This document shows, piece after piece, positions 1 to 6,530 of a DNA stretch of 16,150 nt. The stretch comes from Solobacterium sp. Lineage in GTDB: Bacteria > Bacillota_I > Bacilli_A > Erysipelotrichales > Erysipelotrichaceae. Made by a program: the position numbers and the translations under genes. How positions within the stretch are numbered: position 1 is the stretch's first letter; each line of letters starts with the position of its first letter. The notes under the pieces were generated by a model. The model made no database searches, was not told where the DNA came from, and saw nothing but the letters and a program-made list of their open reading frames with translations. The stretch covers positions 1 to 16,150 of the forward strand of contig JAFWEA010000098.1 in NCBI GenBank assembly GCA_017543005.1, given 5' to 3'.

Positions 1-572
1 ACCACAGCCTGATAGATCGAAGCGGCGATGTCACCCGTCCGGGCCCCCTGGTTGATCAGCGGCTGGACATCACTCTTGGCAAACACGCCGCAGCGGCTGG
101 CAATCGTGTAGGTCTTTTCCGCTTTCAGGGCGCTGGCATCCATCTCATCCGGGCCCATCTTCAGCAGGGTTGCCATCTGGTCGATAAAAGCACCTGTGCC
201 GCCGGCACAGCTGCCGTTCATGCGTACTTCCGTACCGTTGGTCAGGAAGAGGATTTTGGCATCCTCCCCGCCCAGTTCAATGATGCAGTCCGTCCCCGGA
301 GCCAGCCGGTTCGCCGCCACCCGGGTCGCAAAAACTTCCTGTACGAACGGGACGCCGCAGCTGTCTGCCAGGCCCATTCCGGCTGAGCCGGAAATCGCCA
401 TGACGGCCCGTCCGGAAGGAATATAATCTGCTGCGATCCGCCGCAGCAGTTCGTCTCCTTTTTCGAGTATGTGGCTGTAATGACGCTCATACACCGAATA
501 GACAATATTGTCCGCGTCATCCAGAACCACGCATTTGATTGTGGTAGAGCCGATATCAAGACCAACCCTCAT
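1..572 (-). CDS. Acyl-CoA dehydratase activase (HgdC/BadF/BcrA ATPase family), N-terminal part, cut by window edge
   Basis: ATP-dependent activator of 2-hydroxyacyl-CoA dehydratases; a [4Fe-4S] protein that injects a high-energy electron into the dehydratase in the cytoplasm of anaerobes. The 190 visible residues show the ASKHA-fold phosphate loop DIGSTTIK (6-13), SGSAG (61-65), ELGGEDAK (99-106), and NGSCAGGTGAFIDQMA with Cys122 followed by ASRCGVFAKSD with Cys161. The 39-residue Cys spacing matches the two cluster ligands known from Acidaminococcus HgdC (Cys127 and Cys166). The start at 572 is backed by AGGAGG six bases upstream. The 3' end lies outside the window. The N-terminus (the KCVVLDD and YERHYS stretch) resembles the very long fused activase/DUF2229 proteins of about 1,400 residues more than stand-alone activases of about 260, but this cannot be decided here. 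The C39-like gene lies 32 bp upstream and is probably co-transcribed. Confidence 0.93.
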   Translation of the reverse strand, partial: MRVGLDIGSTTIKCVVLDDADNIVYSVYERHYSHILEKGDELLRRIAADYIPSGRAVMAISGSAGMGLADSCGVPFVQEVFATRVAANRLAPGTDCIIELGGEDAKILFLTNGTEVRMNGSCAGGTGAFIDQMATLLKMGPDEMDASALKAEKTYTIASRCGVFAKSDVQPLINQGARTGDIAASIYQAV

Positions 573-604
573 GATGTTCCTCCTGTCTGCAGAATACTCC
601 GCAG

Positions 605-1246
605 TTACTGAATCTGCTGTTCAGGCTGACCGGGCTGACGGAAACCGCCGAATGAAGCCAGCCAGACTTCATTCCCCGGATGCGGCCGGAAGATACGCTC
701 AGCATCATATTCTTCCTTCTCGCCGCAGTTGGATATTTCAAATGTATTACGCAGGATATTGTACCCTGTTATTGTCATCCAGTGCCACGTATTCTCCTCA
801 AAACTGCTTTCTGTATGCCGCAGCACCAGCAGGGCCAGCGGATGACCGGCCTGCAGGGAGTTGCAGATGTGTCCGGCTGCCTGATGCCAGTCCGTCCAGC
901 CATGGAAAATTCCGCCTTCACAGTACCGCCCATGGTCGGCCTCATAACGGATAAAACGGGCCACGAACTTTTCCGGATCCGGGAAGCCGTGAATCCCGGG
1001 TGTCATATACCGGTACATCTCCTGCATCCGTACCAGGTAATCTGTTTTAGTATATCTCGCTTCCGTGCCGGTCAGCACCGCTTCATAGTATGCGGCAATG
1101 TTCGCCCCGGTCACCGATGCACAGCCGGCCCAGCGCTGCCACTCCCAGTGATACCACTCCTGATCACCGCCGTAGAAAACGGTTCCATTTTCTTCAATCA
1201 GCGGGAATCGGCCGGCCGCAAGTTCAATCTTCTTTTCTTCTTCCAT
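605..1246 (-). CDS. C39/papain-like cysteine peptidase-fold protein, 213 aa, function unknown
   Basis: I recognise a fold rather than a named gene. The motif order is that of C39-like (papain clan) cysteine peptidases: Cys42 in RWAGCASVTGAN at the start of a helix, His154 in TWHWMTITGY, and Asn172 in FEISNCGE, giving a plausible Cys-His-Asn triad. The protein is rich in Trp, His and Tyr and has no signal peptide or membrane segment, so it is probably cytoplasmic. No clear Shine-Dalgarno precedes the ATG at 1246; the frame stays open a little upstream, but the next internal Met is residue 73, which would remove the Cys. It lies downstream of a terminator and a candidate promoter and just upstream of the dehydratase activase gene, so the two probably share a transcript. 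Substrate unknown; a peptidase, amidase or non-catalytic relative are all possible. Confidence 0.8.
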   Translation of the reverse strand: MEEEKKIELAAGRFPLIEENGTVFYGGDQEWYHWEWQRWAGCASVTGANIAAYYEAVLTGTEARYTKTDYLVRMQEMYRYMTPGIHGFPDPEKFVARFIRYEADHGRYCEGGIFHGWTDWHQAAGHICNSLQAGHPLALLVLRHTESSFEENTWHWMTITGYNILRNTFEISNCGEKEEYDAERIFRPHPGNEVWLASFGGFRQPGQPEQQIQ

Positions 1247-1279
1247 AACTAAAAAAACGCAGGATGAGAGTCCGAGATA

Positions 1280-1308
1280 ATGTTATCGGATTTTACCCTG
1301 AAAGACAA
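1280..1308 (-). promoter_or_regulatory. Candidate sigma-A promoter for the C39-like gene and activase
   Basis: On the minus strand, TTGTCT (1303-1308), a 17-bp spacer and TAACAT (1280-1285) lie between the terminator at 1327-1350 and the ATG at 1246, leaving a leader of roughly 25-30 nt. The -10 matches only partly, so this is inference from spacing and position. Confidence 0.4.
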
Positions 1309-1326
1309 TGGAGACGCACCAAGGAA

Positions 1327-1350
1327 AAAACTCCTTTCGGAGTTTTTTCA
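1327..1350. terminator. Intrinsic terminator hairpin, symmetric
   Basis: Arms AAAAAACTCC and GGAGTTTTTT around a TTTC loop form a perfect inverted repeat with a T tract on both strands. On the minus strand it ends the radical SAM/TRIC operon about 140 nt after its last stop codon and insulates the C39-like gene. Confidence 0.8.
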
Positions 1351-1488
1351 GTTTAGGGGATTTGTTTTAAGGAAAGGGATCCAATTCACATTCATCGAGG
1401 CATTATCTGCCTGCAACTGTATGATAGGAAAAAAAGTGCGCAGAATTATGTCCGAAATATGTTAAATCGTGTGATTATTCTTTTTTCC
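1351..1488. other. Gene-free stretch downstream of the TRIC gene, with a small inverted repeat
   Basis: No convincing gene is seen. A 61-codon open frame on the plus strand (1280-1465) runs straight through the terminator and has no ribosome site. A short inverted repeat, AGGCA-TTATC-TGCCT (1399-1413), has no T tract. On the minus strand this is the 3' untranslated region of the radical SAM/TRIC operon, unusually long for this compact region. Confidence 0.5.
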
Positions 1489-2139
1489 TTATGATTCCCT
1501 GAAATTAATGACCTTCGGAAGATTCAGGCCGAAATGACGGGCAATGATCCGGATGATGACAATCAGGATTGCCGGCAGCCAGATCGCCCCGGCCGGATGA
1601 CCGGCCCGGAACAGCAGGACACTGGCGAAACCGCCGATAATGGCCGCTACGGCATAAATATCCTTGGTCAGGATATCCGGCTGGTGGCAGACCATGACAT
1701 CGCGCAGCAGGCCGCCGCCGACCCCCGTGATCATACCGCAGAACACACACAGGAACCCGTTGTCATATCCGTATACCGAAACGGCTGTGTTGACACCGAC
1801 CACCGCGAAGATGCCCAGCCCGATCGAGTCCATATAGAACAGGATATCCTTGTAGTTGAAATCGGAAAGCGACCGCCCTGTTTTTTCCAGCCAGGCCGCC
1901 AGGCAGAAGACTGCCAGGGCTGTAATCAATGCAATAAAGACATATACCGGCCGGACAAAGGCTGCCGGCGGAATCCGGCCGAGAATGATGTCGCGGATCA
2001 TTCCGCCGCCGGTTGCCGTTACGGTACCAAGCACCATGACGCCGAAAACATCCGACCGGTTCCGCAGACCGACAAATGCCCCCGAAATCGAAAAGGCAAT
2101 CGTACCGATTACTTCACAAATGAAAATCATAGAATCCAT
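1489..2139 (-). CDS. TRIC cation channel / UPF0126 (YicG/YadS-type) membrane protein, 216 aa
   Basis: An integral membrane protein of the prokaryotic TRIC family (trimeric intracellular cation channels, formerly UPF0126). Structural work on other members shows K+/Na+-conducting trimers; the physiological role in bacteria is poorly defined. The protein shows the family's internal duplication: TATGGGMIRDI (about 41-51) and GVGGGLLRDVM (139-149), each Gly-rich kink followed by Arg-Asp, embedded in about seven hydrophobic helices. Length is normal for the family. The start at 2139 has GGTAGG upstream. It follows the radical SAM gene by 23 bp in the same direction, so the two are very probably one operon, although no functional link between these families is known to me. 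The terminator lies about 140 nt past the stop. Confidence 0.93.
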   Translation of the reverse strand: MDSMIFICEVIGTIAFSISGAFVGLRNRSDVFGVMVLGTVTATGGGMIRDIILGRIPPAAFVRPVYVFIALITALAVFCLAAWLEKTGRSLSDFNYKDILFYMDSIGLGIFAVVGVNTAVSVYGYDNGFLCVFCGMITGVGGGLLRDVMVCHQPDILTKDIYAVAAIIGGFASVLLFRAGHPAGAIWLPAILIVIIRIIARHFGLNLPKVINFRES

Positions 2140-2162
2140 GTTATTTTACCTACCCTGATAGA

Positions 2163-3101
2163 TTATAGCAGACCCCTGCATCCTTGGGTGATCTTTCTTT
2201 CCCTTAAGTCAGCCCGCAGGCGGTTCAGAACCCTTTTTTTATCCCGGCTCCAGAGCGGGGCCAGCAGAAGATCCCCCGGACCGTCCCCGGTCAGCCGGTG
2301 AATGACAACGCCGGGATCCAGGGCCGCAATACAGCTGCCGAGAATCCGGATATATTCGTCTTCACTCAGCGCCTGCACTTCACCCCGCAGATACATCTCC
2401 CCGAGGTCCGTCCCGCGCAGATAGTGCAGCAGCTGCAGCTTGACGCCGGCCGCCCCGCACCGGTTCAGATGGGCAACGGTAGCCAGCATGTCTTCTTCCG
2501 TTTCCTGCGGCAGACCGAGGATCACGTGCACGATCACCGGGATTTCCAGTTCCCTGAGCCGCCGCACACAGTCATCAAACACCGGCAGTTCATAGCCGCG
2601 CCGCATCCAGCGGGCACTGCGCTCATGGATGGACTGCAGGCCGAGTTCCACCCAGATGAACTTGTCCGGATAATCCGCCTTCAGCTGCCGCAGCAGTTCC
2701 ATTACTTCGTCCGGCAGGCAGTCCGGCCGGGTCGCAATGGAAATACCGGCAAACAGCGGCTCCTGCAGGGCTGCCCGGAAGAGACAGTCCAGTGTTTCCA
2801 CCGGGGCATAGGTGTTCGTATATGCCTGGAAATAACCGATGCACAGACCGGTCAGTTCTTTCGGATATCGTTCCCCTTTCAGCATTTCCCTTCTGATTGG
2901 CTGCCCGTGATACGCCAGGGCAAAATCACCGCTGCCCCCTTCATCACAGAAGATGCAGCCCCGCCTGCCCAGCGTGCCGTCCCGGTTCGGACAGGTCATG
3001 CCGGCATCCAGCGGCACTTTATACAGCTTATGCCCGAAGGTATTGCGGCAGTAGGCCGGAAAGGAATAATATCTTTCACCATCCGTATATTGCATATCCA
3101 T
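2163..3101 (-). CDS. TIGR01212-family radical SAM protein (YhcC-like), 312 aa
   Basis: A radical S-adenosylmethionine enzyme of the YhcC/TIGR01212 family; reaction not established. The cluster-binding cysteines are Cys37, Cys49 and Cys52 (TCPNRDG...GCIFC), a CX11CX2C spacing characteristic of this family and of Elp3-like relatives rather than the classic CX3CX2C. Downstream are the SAM-barrel signatures GYFQAYTNTYAP, ISIATRPDCLP, WVELGLQSIHE and VIVHVILGLPQET. Length matches E. coli YhcC (about 309). Two Met codons (3101 and 3095) compete for the start; neither has a strong ribosome site (GTGAGA lies upstream of the first), so the start may be off by two residues. First gene of an operon with the TRIC gene, divergent from the uracil permease gene. 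Confidence 0.93.
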   Translation of the reverse strand: MDMQYTDGERYYSFPAYCRNTFGHKLYKVPLDAGMTCPNRDGTLGRRGCIFCDEGGSGDFALAYHGQPIRREMLKGERYPKELTGLCIGYFQAYTNTYAPVETLDCLFRAALQEPLFAGISIATRPDCLPDEVMELLRQLKADYPDKFIWVELGLQSIHERSARWMRRGYELPVFDDCVRRLRELEIPVIVHVILGLPQETEEDMLATVAHLNRCGAAGVKLQLLHYLRGTDLGEMYLRGEVQALSEDEYIRILGSCIAALDPGVVIHRLTGDGPGDLLLAPLWSRDKKRVLNRLRADLRERKITQGCRGLL

Positions 3102-3117
3102 ATTGTCTCACAAGCGC

Positions 3118-3135
3118 ATCATTTATAAAAATGAT
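3118..3135. promoter_or_regulatory. Inverted repeat between divergent radical SAM and permease genes, possible operator
   Basis: ATCATTT-ATAA-AAATGAT is a perfect 7-bp inverted repeat. It sits immediately beside the permease -35 (3137) and, on the minus strand, contains a TATAAA (3122-3127) that could serve as a -10 for the radical SAM gene, although no good -35 accompanies it. It could be a regulator site or simply an AT-rich promoter element. Confidence 0.35.
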
Positions 3136-3136
3136 C

Positions 3137-3165
3137 TGGACAAAAGTGCTGTTTGTCATTAGAAT
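3137..3165 (+). promoter_or_regulatory. Sigma-A promoter of the uracil permease gene
   Basis: TGGACA (3137-3142), 17-bp spacer, TAGAAT (3160-3165). The predicted start near 3172 leaves a leader of about 19 nt, with ribosome site AGGGGG (about 3177-3182) ahead of the ATG at 3191. The leader is too short for a PyrR-type attenuator or riboswitch. Confidence 0.65.
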
Positions 3166-3190
3166 TTTCAACTAATAGGGGGTAGTTGCA

Positions 3191-4531
3191 ATGAAGCTTA
3201 TTTATGACGTTCAGGACAAGCCTGCAGTCAGTCAGCGAATTGTTTATGCATTCCAGCAGGTACTGGCCATCATGGCCGCCACAATTGCCGTTCCGATGAT
3301 CATCGGCAACGGGATGAGTGCCGCAGCCGCATTATTCGGCGCCGGCATGGGAACCCTGACTTACATTCTGTTTACGCAATTCAAGAGCCCTGTATTTCTG
3401 GGCTCTTCTTTTGCCTTCCTGGGATCGATGAGTGCCGCCTTTGCCGGGGCTGTCAGTGTGCAGGCCGGATTTGCCGGTCTGATTATCGGTGCGATCTGCG
3501 CGGGGCTGGTCTATGTCGTGATTGCGATGACGGTCAAGGCCGTCGGCACCGGCTGGATCGACAAACTGATGCCGCCGGTGGTTATCGGGCCTACGGTTTC
3601 CATCATCGGCCTGAGCCTGGCAGGCAATGCCATCGGGGATCTGCAGCGCAGCAGCGCCACGGGTGAAACCACCCAGATTGCCGTCCTGTGCGGTCTGATC
3701 GCATTGTTTGTGACCATGCTGTGCAGTACTTACGGGCGCAAGCAGGTCCGCCTGATCCCGTTTATCATCGGGATTCTCGCTGGTTACGCCGCCGCGGCCG
3801 TCTTCACGGTAATCGGCAACGCCACCGGCAATCCGGCCCTGTGCATCATTGACTTCTCTCCGATCAGGGCATTGACCGCGGACGGCATAACCCTGCATAC
3901 ATTCATTCAGGTGCCGGACTTCACCTTCCTGCAGGCCGCCAAGGGACTGGCAGATCTTGACGCCGGGTATCTGGGCACCGTGGCGGTTGCCTACGTGCCG
4001 GTCGCCTTCGTCGTCTTTGCCGAACACATTGCCGACCACAAGAACATCTCTTCCATCATCGATCACAATCTGCTGGAAAACCCGGGCCTCAGCCGGACAC
4101 TGCTGGGTGACGGTATCGGCTCGATAATCGGTGCCTTCTTCGGCGGCTGTCCGAACACCACCTACGGTGAGTCGGTTGCCTGCGTGGCCATTACGAGAAA
4201 CGCTTCGGTCATCACCATTGTGACAGCGGCGGCCGAGTGCATCCTGATCTCGTTCCTGAGCCCGTTTGTCGCCTTTATCAGTTCAATCCCGGCCTGTGTC
4301 ATGGGCGGTGTCTGTATGGCCCTGTACGGCTTCATCGCCGTCAGCGGCCTGAAGATGATCCAGGGCGTCAACCTCGACAGCAACCGCAACCTGTTTGTGG
4401 TCTCCACCATCCTGATCACCGGCATCGGCGGCCTGGCCCTGACCTTCGGCAGAGTCACCATCACCTCGGTGGCCTGTGCCCTGATCCTCGGCATCATCGT
4501 CAACCGGATGCTGTCAAAAGAAACCGAATAA
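3191..4531 (+). CDS. uraA: Uracil permease, NCS2 (UraA/PyrP) family, 446 aa
   Basis: Nucleobase:H+ symporter of the NCS2 family in the cytoplasmic membrane, importing uracil. Nearly all of the protein is hydrophobic helix, consistent with the 14-segment UraA fold. Recognisable signatures are SPVFLGSSFAFLG (66-78), the transport motif FAEHI with Glu278-His279, and NTTYGES with Glu327, which correspond to the uracil- and proton-coupling Glu241, His245-region and Glu290 of E. coli UraA; ENPGLSRTLLGDGIG also matches UraA-type members. These favour uracil over the xanthine/uric acid branch. The start at 3191 has AGGGGG upstream and the promoter is visible. Ends in a strong terminator. Other pyrimidine salvage genes (uridine kinase-like at 5733, uridine phosphorylase at 9797) are nearby but in separate units. 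Confidence 0.93.
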   Translation: MKLIYDVQDKPAVSQRIVYAFQQVLAIMAATIAVPMIIGNGMSAAAALFGAGMGTLTYILFTQFKSPVFLGSSFAFLGSMSAAFAGAVSVQAGFAGLIIGAICAGLVYVVIAMTVKAVGTGWIDKLMPPVVIGPTVSIIGLSLAGNAIGDLQRSSATGETTQIAVLCGLIALFVTMLCSTYGRKQVRLIPFIIGILAGYAAAAVFTVIGNATGNPALCIIDFSPIRALTADGITLHTFIQVPDFTFLQAAKGLADLDAGYLGTVAVAYVPVAFVVFAEHIADHKNISSIIDHNLLENPGLSRTLLGDGIGSIIGAFFGGCPNTTYGESVACVAITRNASVITIVTAAAECILISFLSPFVAFISSIPACVMGGVCMALYGFIAVSGLKMIQGVNLDSNRNLFVVSTILITGIGGLALTFGRVTITSVACALILGIIVNRMLSKETE

Positions 4532-4543
4532 ACTTCACATCAG

Positions 4544-4565
4544 GCGGCACTCGTGCCGCTTTTTT
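4544..4565 (+). terminator. Intrinsic terminator after the uracil permease gene
   Basis: GCGGCA-CTCG-TGCCGC followed directly by six T. Only 32 bp separate its end from the next start codon at 4598. Confidence 0.85.
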
Positions 4566-4597
4566 CTGAATGTGATATGCTGTTTTCGGAGACTACT

Positions 4598-5707
4598 ATG
4601 TTCAATATTCTGAATTATCTGGACTGGCGCGGCGATCTTTCCTTCCATGCCGCCCCATTCAATGAAATCGACAACCTGATCCTCTGTGAGCTCACCTATG
4701 CCAAAATGGATGATATCTTCACCGAGGATATGACGCTGGGACAGCTGTATACGGCTTACAAGGAAGCCGGTATCTCTCAGAAAGAACTGCCGTTTGATCC
4801 GGGACCGGTGCTGGAGCGGGCAGCGGAAACGGATCGTTTCCGGGACATTCGCCTTACCCGGTATGTGAACCAGTATGACCCGGCCACGCAGATCCAGTTC
4901 GCAGCGGTCACCTTCCGGCTCGGCAACGGTCTTTCCTATGTATCCTTCCGCGGCACAGACAATACGATTACCGGCTGGCGGGAAGATTTCAATATGGCGG
5001 TCGGCAAGGCCACCCCGGCCCAGCTGGCGGCGGCGGAGTACCTCGACGGCGTTGATACCCATACCGACAGCAGTCTGCTGGTCGGCGGCCATTCCAAGGG
5101 CGGCAATCTGGCCATCTACGGCGCGGCCTTCTGCAAAGCCCGGATCCGCAACCGGATTCTGCGCGTTTATTCCAACGACGGGCCCGGCTTTGCCGGGGAA
5201 ACCGGTGACTCGGAAGAATTCTCCCGCATCGCCCGCCGGACGGTTCATTATGTTCCCCAGGGCTCCATTGTCGGCCTGCTGATGCATACGCCGGCCACCC
5301 GTATCCTGATCCACAGCAACGGCATCTCCTTCTGGCAGCACAACCCCTATTCCTGGTCGGTACAGAGGACTGCCTTTGAGCGGGGTGACAAGCTGGAGAA
5401 TCTCAGTGAATTCATCGATTCCGTGCTGGACCGCTGGCTGGACGGCCTGTCCATTGAACAGCGGAGGGTCTTTATCAACACGATCTTCAACGCCCTGGAA
5501 GCGACCGGGGTCACCACCATCAACGAGATCAGCCGCAGTCCGGCCAAGACCATCAGGGCGTTCATGGAAGAGCTGCGGAAGGAAGATCCCCAGATGCAGA
5601 AAGACGTTGCCGGCATGCTGAAACAGCTGGCCCTGAGCAGTACCGGTGTCCTGCGGGACGGCCTGATGCAGCACCGGGAAAACCCGGACGAACCGCAGCA
5701 GTCATAA
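4598..5707 (+). CDS. DUF2974 (Mbeg1-like) alpha/beta-hydrolase family protein, 369 aa
   Basis: A lipase-like alpha/beta-hydrolase of the DUF2974/Mbeg1-like family, common in Bacillota; substrate unknown. The nucleophile elbow is GGHSKGGN with Ser166; Asp194 in SNDGPGF and His248 in the conserved FWQHNPYSW stretch are the likely remaining triad members. VSFRGTDNTITGWREDF (115-131) resembles the lipase_3 oxyanion region. There is no signal peptide, so it is probably cytoplasmic. The frame is open from 4553, but 4598 is chosen because GGAG (4588-4591) lies six bases before it and the earlier Met codons fall in the terminator of the preceding gene. No good promoter fits between that terminator and the start, so expression may depend on read-through from the permease. 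Ends at a bidirectional terminator shared with the convergent kinase gene. Confidence 0.88.
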   Translation: MFNILNYLDWRGDLSFHAAPFNEIDNLILCELTYAKMDDIFTEDMTLGQLYTAYKEAGISQKELPFDPGPVLERAAETDRFRDIRLTRYVNQYDPATQIQFAAVTFRLGNGLSYVSFRGTDNTITGWREDFNMAVGKATPAQLAAAEYLDGVDTHTDSSLLVGGHSKGGNLAIYGAAFCKARIRNRILRVYSNDGPGFAGETGDSEEFSRIARRTVHYVPQGSIVGLLMHTPATRILIHSNGISFWQHNPYSWSVQRTAFERGDKLENLSEFIDSVLDRWLDGLSIEQRRVFINTIFNALEATGVTTINEISRSPAKTIRAFMEELRKEDPQMQKDVAGMLKQLALSSTGVLRDGLMQHRENPDEPQQS

Positions 5708-5714
5708 AACAACA

Positions 5715-5734
5715 AAAGGCACGCAAGTGCCTTT
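5715..5734. terminator. Bidirectional intrinsic terminator between convergent genes
   Basis: AAAGGCAC-GCAA-GTGCCTTT with flanking AACAA/TTGTT-type sequence serves the hydrolase gene on the plus strand and the kinase-like gene on the minus strand. The kinase stop codon (5733-5735) overlaps the hairpin. Confidence 0.8.
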
Positions 5735-6317
5735 ATTGTTCGCTCACATTGAAGACGAGGTCACAGTGATGCTCCACATCCATCTCCCGGAAATACAGCT
5801 CTTCCAGGGGAATCCATCTGGTGCGGAACGCTTCCAGCCGCTCTTCCCCGTTCCGGCGGCGGATCCGTTCGATCTGTTCCTTTGGATCGATATCCAGGAA
5901 GACCGTCAGATCATAGTATGGCCGCAGTTCCGGATGACAGGAATAACTGCCCTCGATGACAACTATCTGATTCCTCGGCACATTCACGGTATCCGTCAGG
6001 GCCAGGATCTGACAGTCAAAGACCCGGTAAGCCGCGTCATGTCCTTCGTGCAGGGGGATTAGCACATCCTGCAGGAAGCGCTCCCGGTCGACATTTCCGC
6101 CCGGTTCGGCATAACGCTCAGGGGTCCGCTGTTCCGGCCGCAGAAAGAAATCATCCATGGCAATCACCGGACAATGCAGCTGTTCGGCCAGCCCGGCTGC
6201 CAGGGTGGACTTGCCGGAACCGCAGCGGCCGTCAATGGCCAGCAGGCAGCTCCCCTTTTCCGCCCGGATCGCTTCAGCCTTCGCAATCAGGGTTTTCAGA
6301 ATATTTTCCATTGTCAT
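5733..6317 (-). CDS. Uridine kinase-family P-loop NTPase, 194 aa
   Basis: Probable nucleoside/phosphotransferase kinase of the uridine kinase/phosphoribulokinase-like P-loop group, acting in the cytoplasm. Seen in order: Walker A GRCGSGKST (30-38), the substrate-site strand IAMDDFFLRPEQR (52-64), a Walker-B-like VVIEGSYSCH (119-128), FLDIDPKEQ (140-148) and a basic lid RIRRRNGEER (151-160). The MDDFF and EGSYS elements are typical of uridine-kinase-like proteins. It is shorter than canonical Udk (about 210) and lacks enough distinctive sequence to fix uridine as the substrate; related proteins are also annotated as generic AAA-family ATPases. Two Met codons (6317, 6311) are possible; GAGAGG lies 13 bases before the first, and an in-frame TAA lies just upstream. 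No convincing promoter was found in the gap shared with tRNA-Gly. Confidence 0.82.
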   Translation of the reverse strand: MTMENILKTLIAKAEAIRAEKGSCLLAIDGRCGSGKSTLAAGLAEQLHCPVIAMDDFFLRPEQRTPERYAEPGGNVDRERFLQDVLIPLHEGHDAAYRVFDCQILALTDTVNVPRNQIVVIEGSYSCHPELRPYYDLTVFLDIDPKEQIERIRRRNGEERLEAFRTRWIPLEELYFREMDVEHHCDLVFNVSEQ

Positions 6318-6350
6318 GGCTATATTTTATCCTCTCTTTTGTGCCGGTGG

Positions 6351-6379
6351 TTGAGAAATGCTTCCGAGTCGTGTAAAAT
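6351..6379 (+). promoter_or_regulatory. Sigma-A promoter of tRNA-Gly
   Basis: TTGAGA (6351-6356), 17-bp spacer, TAAAAT (6374-6379); the tRNA begins 14 bp after the -10, the usual arrangement for a stable RNA gene with a short 5' leader. Confidence 0.7.
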
Positions 6380-6392
6380 AGATCATGTTCCC

Positions 6393-6466
6393 GCGGGCGT
6401 AATTCAATGGTAGAATGTCAGCTTCCCAAGCTGAATACGCGGGTCCGATTCCCGTCGCCCGCTCCA
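6393..6466 (+). tRNA. tRNA-Gly, anticodon CCC
   Basis: A full 74-nt cloverleaf: acceptor GCGGGCG pairs with CGCCCGC, discriminator T, encoded CCA. The D stem is ATTC/GAAT with loop AATGGTA. The anticodon stem is TCAGC/GCTGA with loop TTCCCAA, anticodon CCC at 6425-6427. The T stem is GCGGG/CCCGT. The T loop reads TCCGATT, so position 55 is C instead of the nearly universal T that becomes pseudouridine; the other two tRNAs in the window have TTC here. Preceded by its own promoter and followed by a terminator, so it is a single-gene unit. It reads the GGG codon. Confidence 0.95.
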
Positions 6467-6474
6467 GTGATATC

Positions 6475-6497
6475 AACCGCAGCCCTGCGGTTTTTTT
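6475..6497 (+). terminator. Intrinsic terminator after tRNA-Gly
   Basis: AACCGCA-GCCC-TGCGGTT followed by further T residues to 6497. The last T residues overlap the -35 of the mutY promoter. Confidence 0.85.
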
Positions 6498-6523
6498 GCT
6501 GTCCTGCCGATATCTGATACAAT
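6496..6523 (+). promoter_or_regulatory. Sigma-A promoter of mutY
   Basis: TTGCTG (6496-6501), 16-bp spacer, TACAAT (6518-6523). The expected start, about 7 nt after the -10, coincides with the ATG at 6531, so the message would have no or almost no leader. The -35 is built from the end of the preceding terminator T tract. Confidence 0.55.
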
Positions 6524-6530
6524 AACTGAT

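Noticed and set aside
1280..1465. A 61-codon plus-strand frame in the gap after the TRIC gene
   Set aside because: It reads through a perfect terminator hairpin, has no ribosome site and resembles nothing I know.
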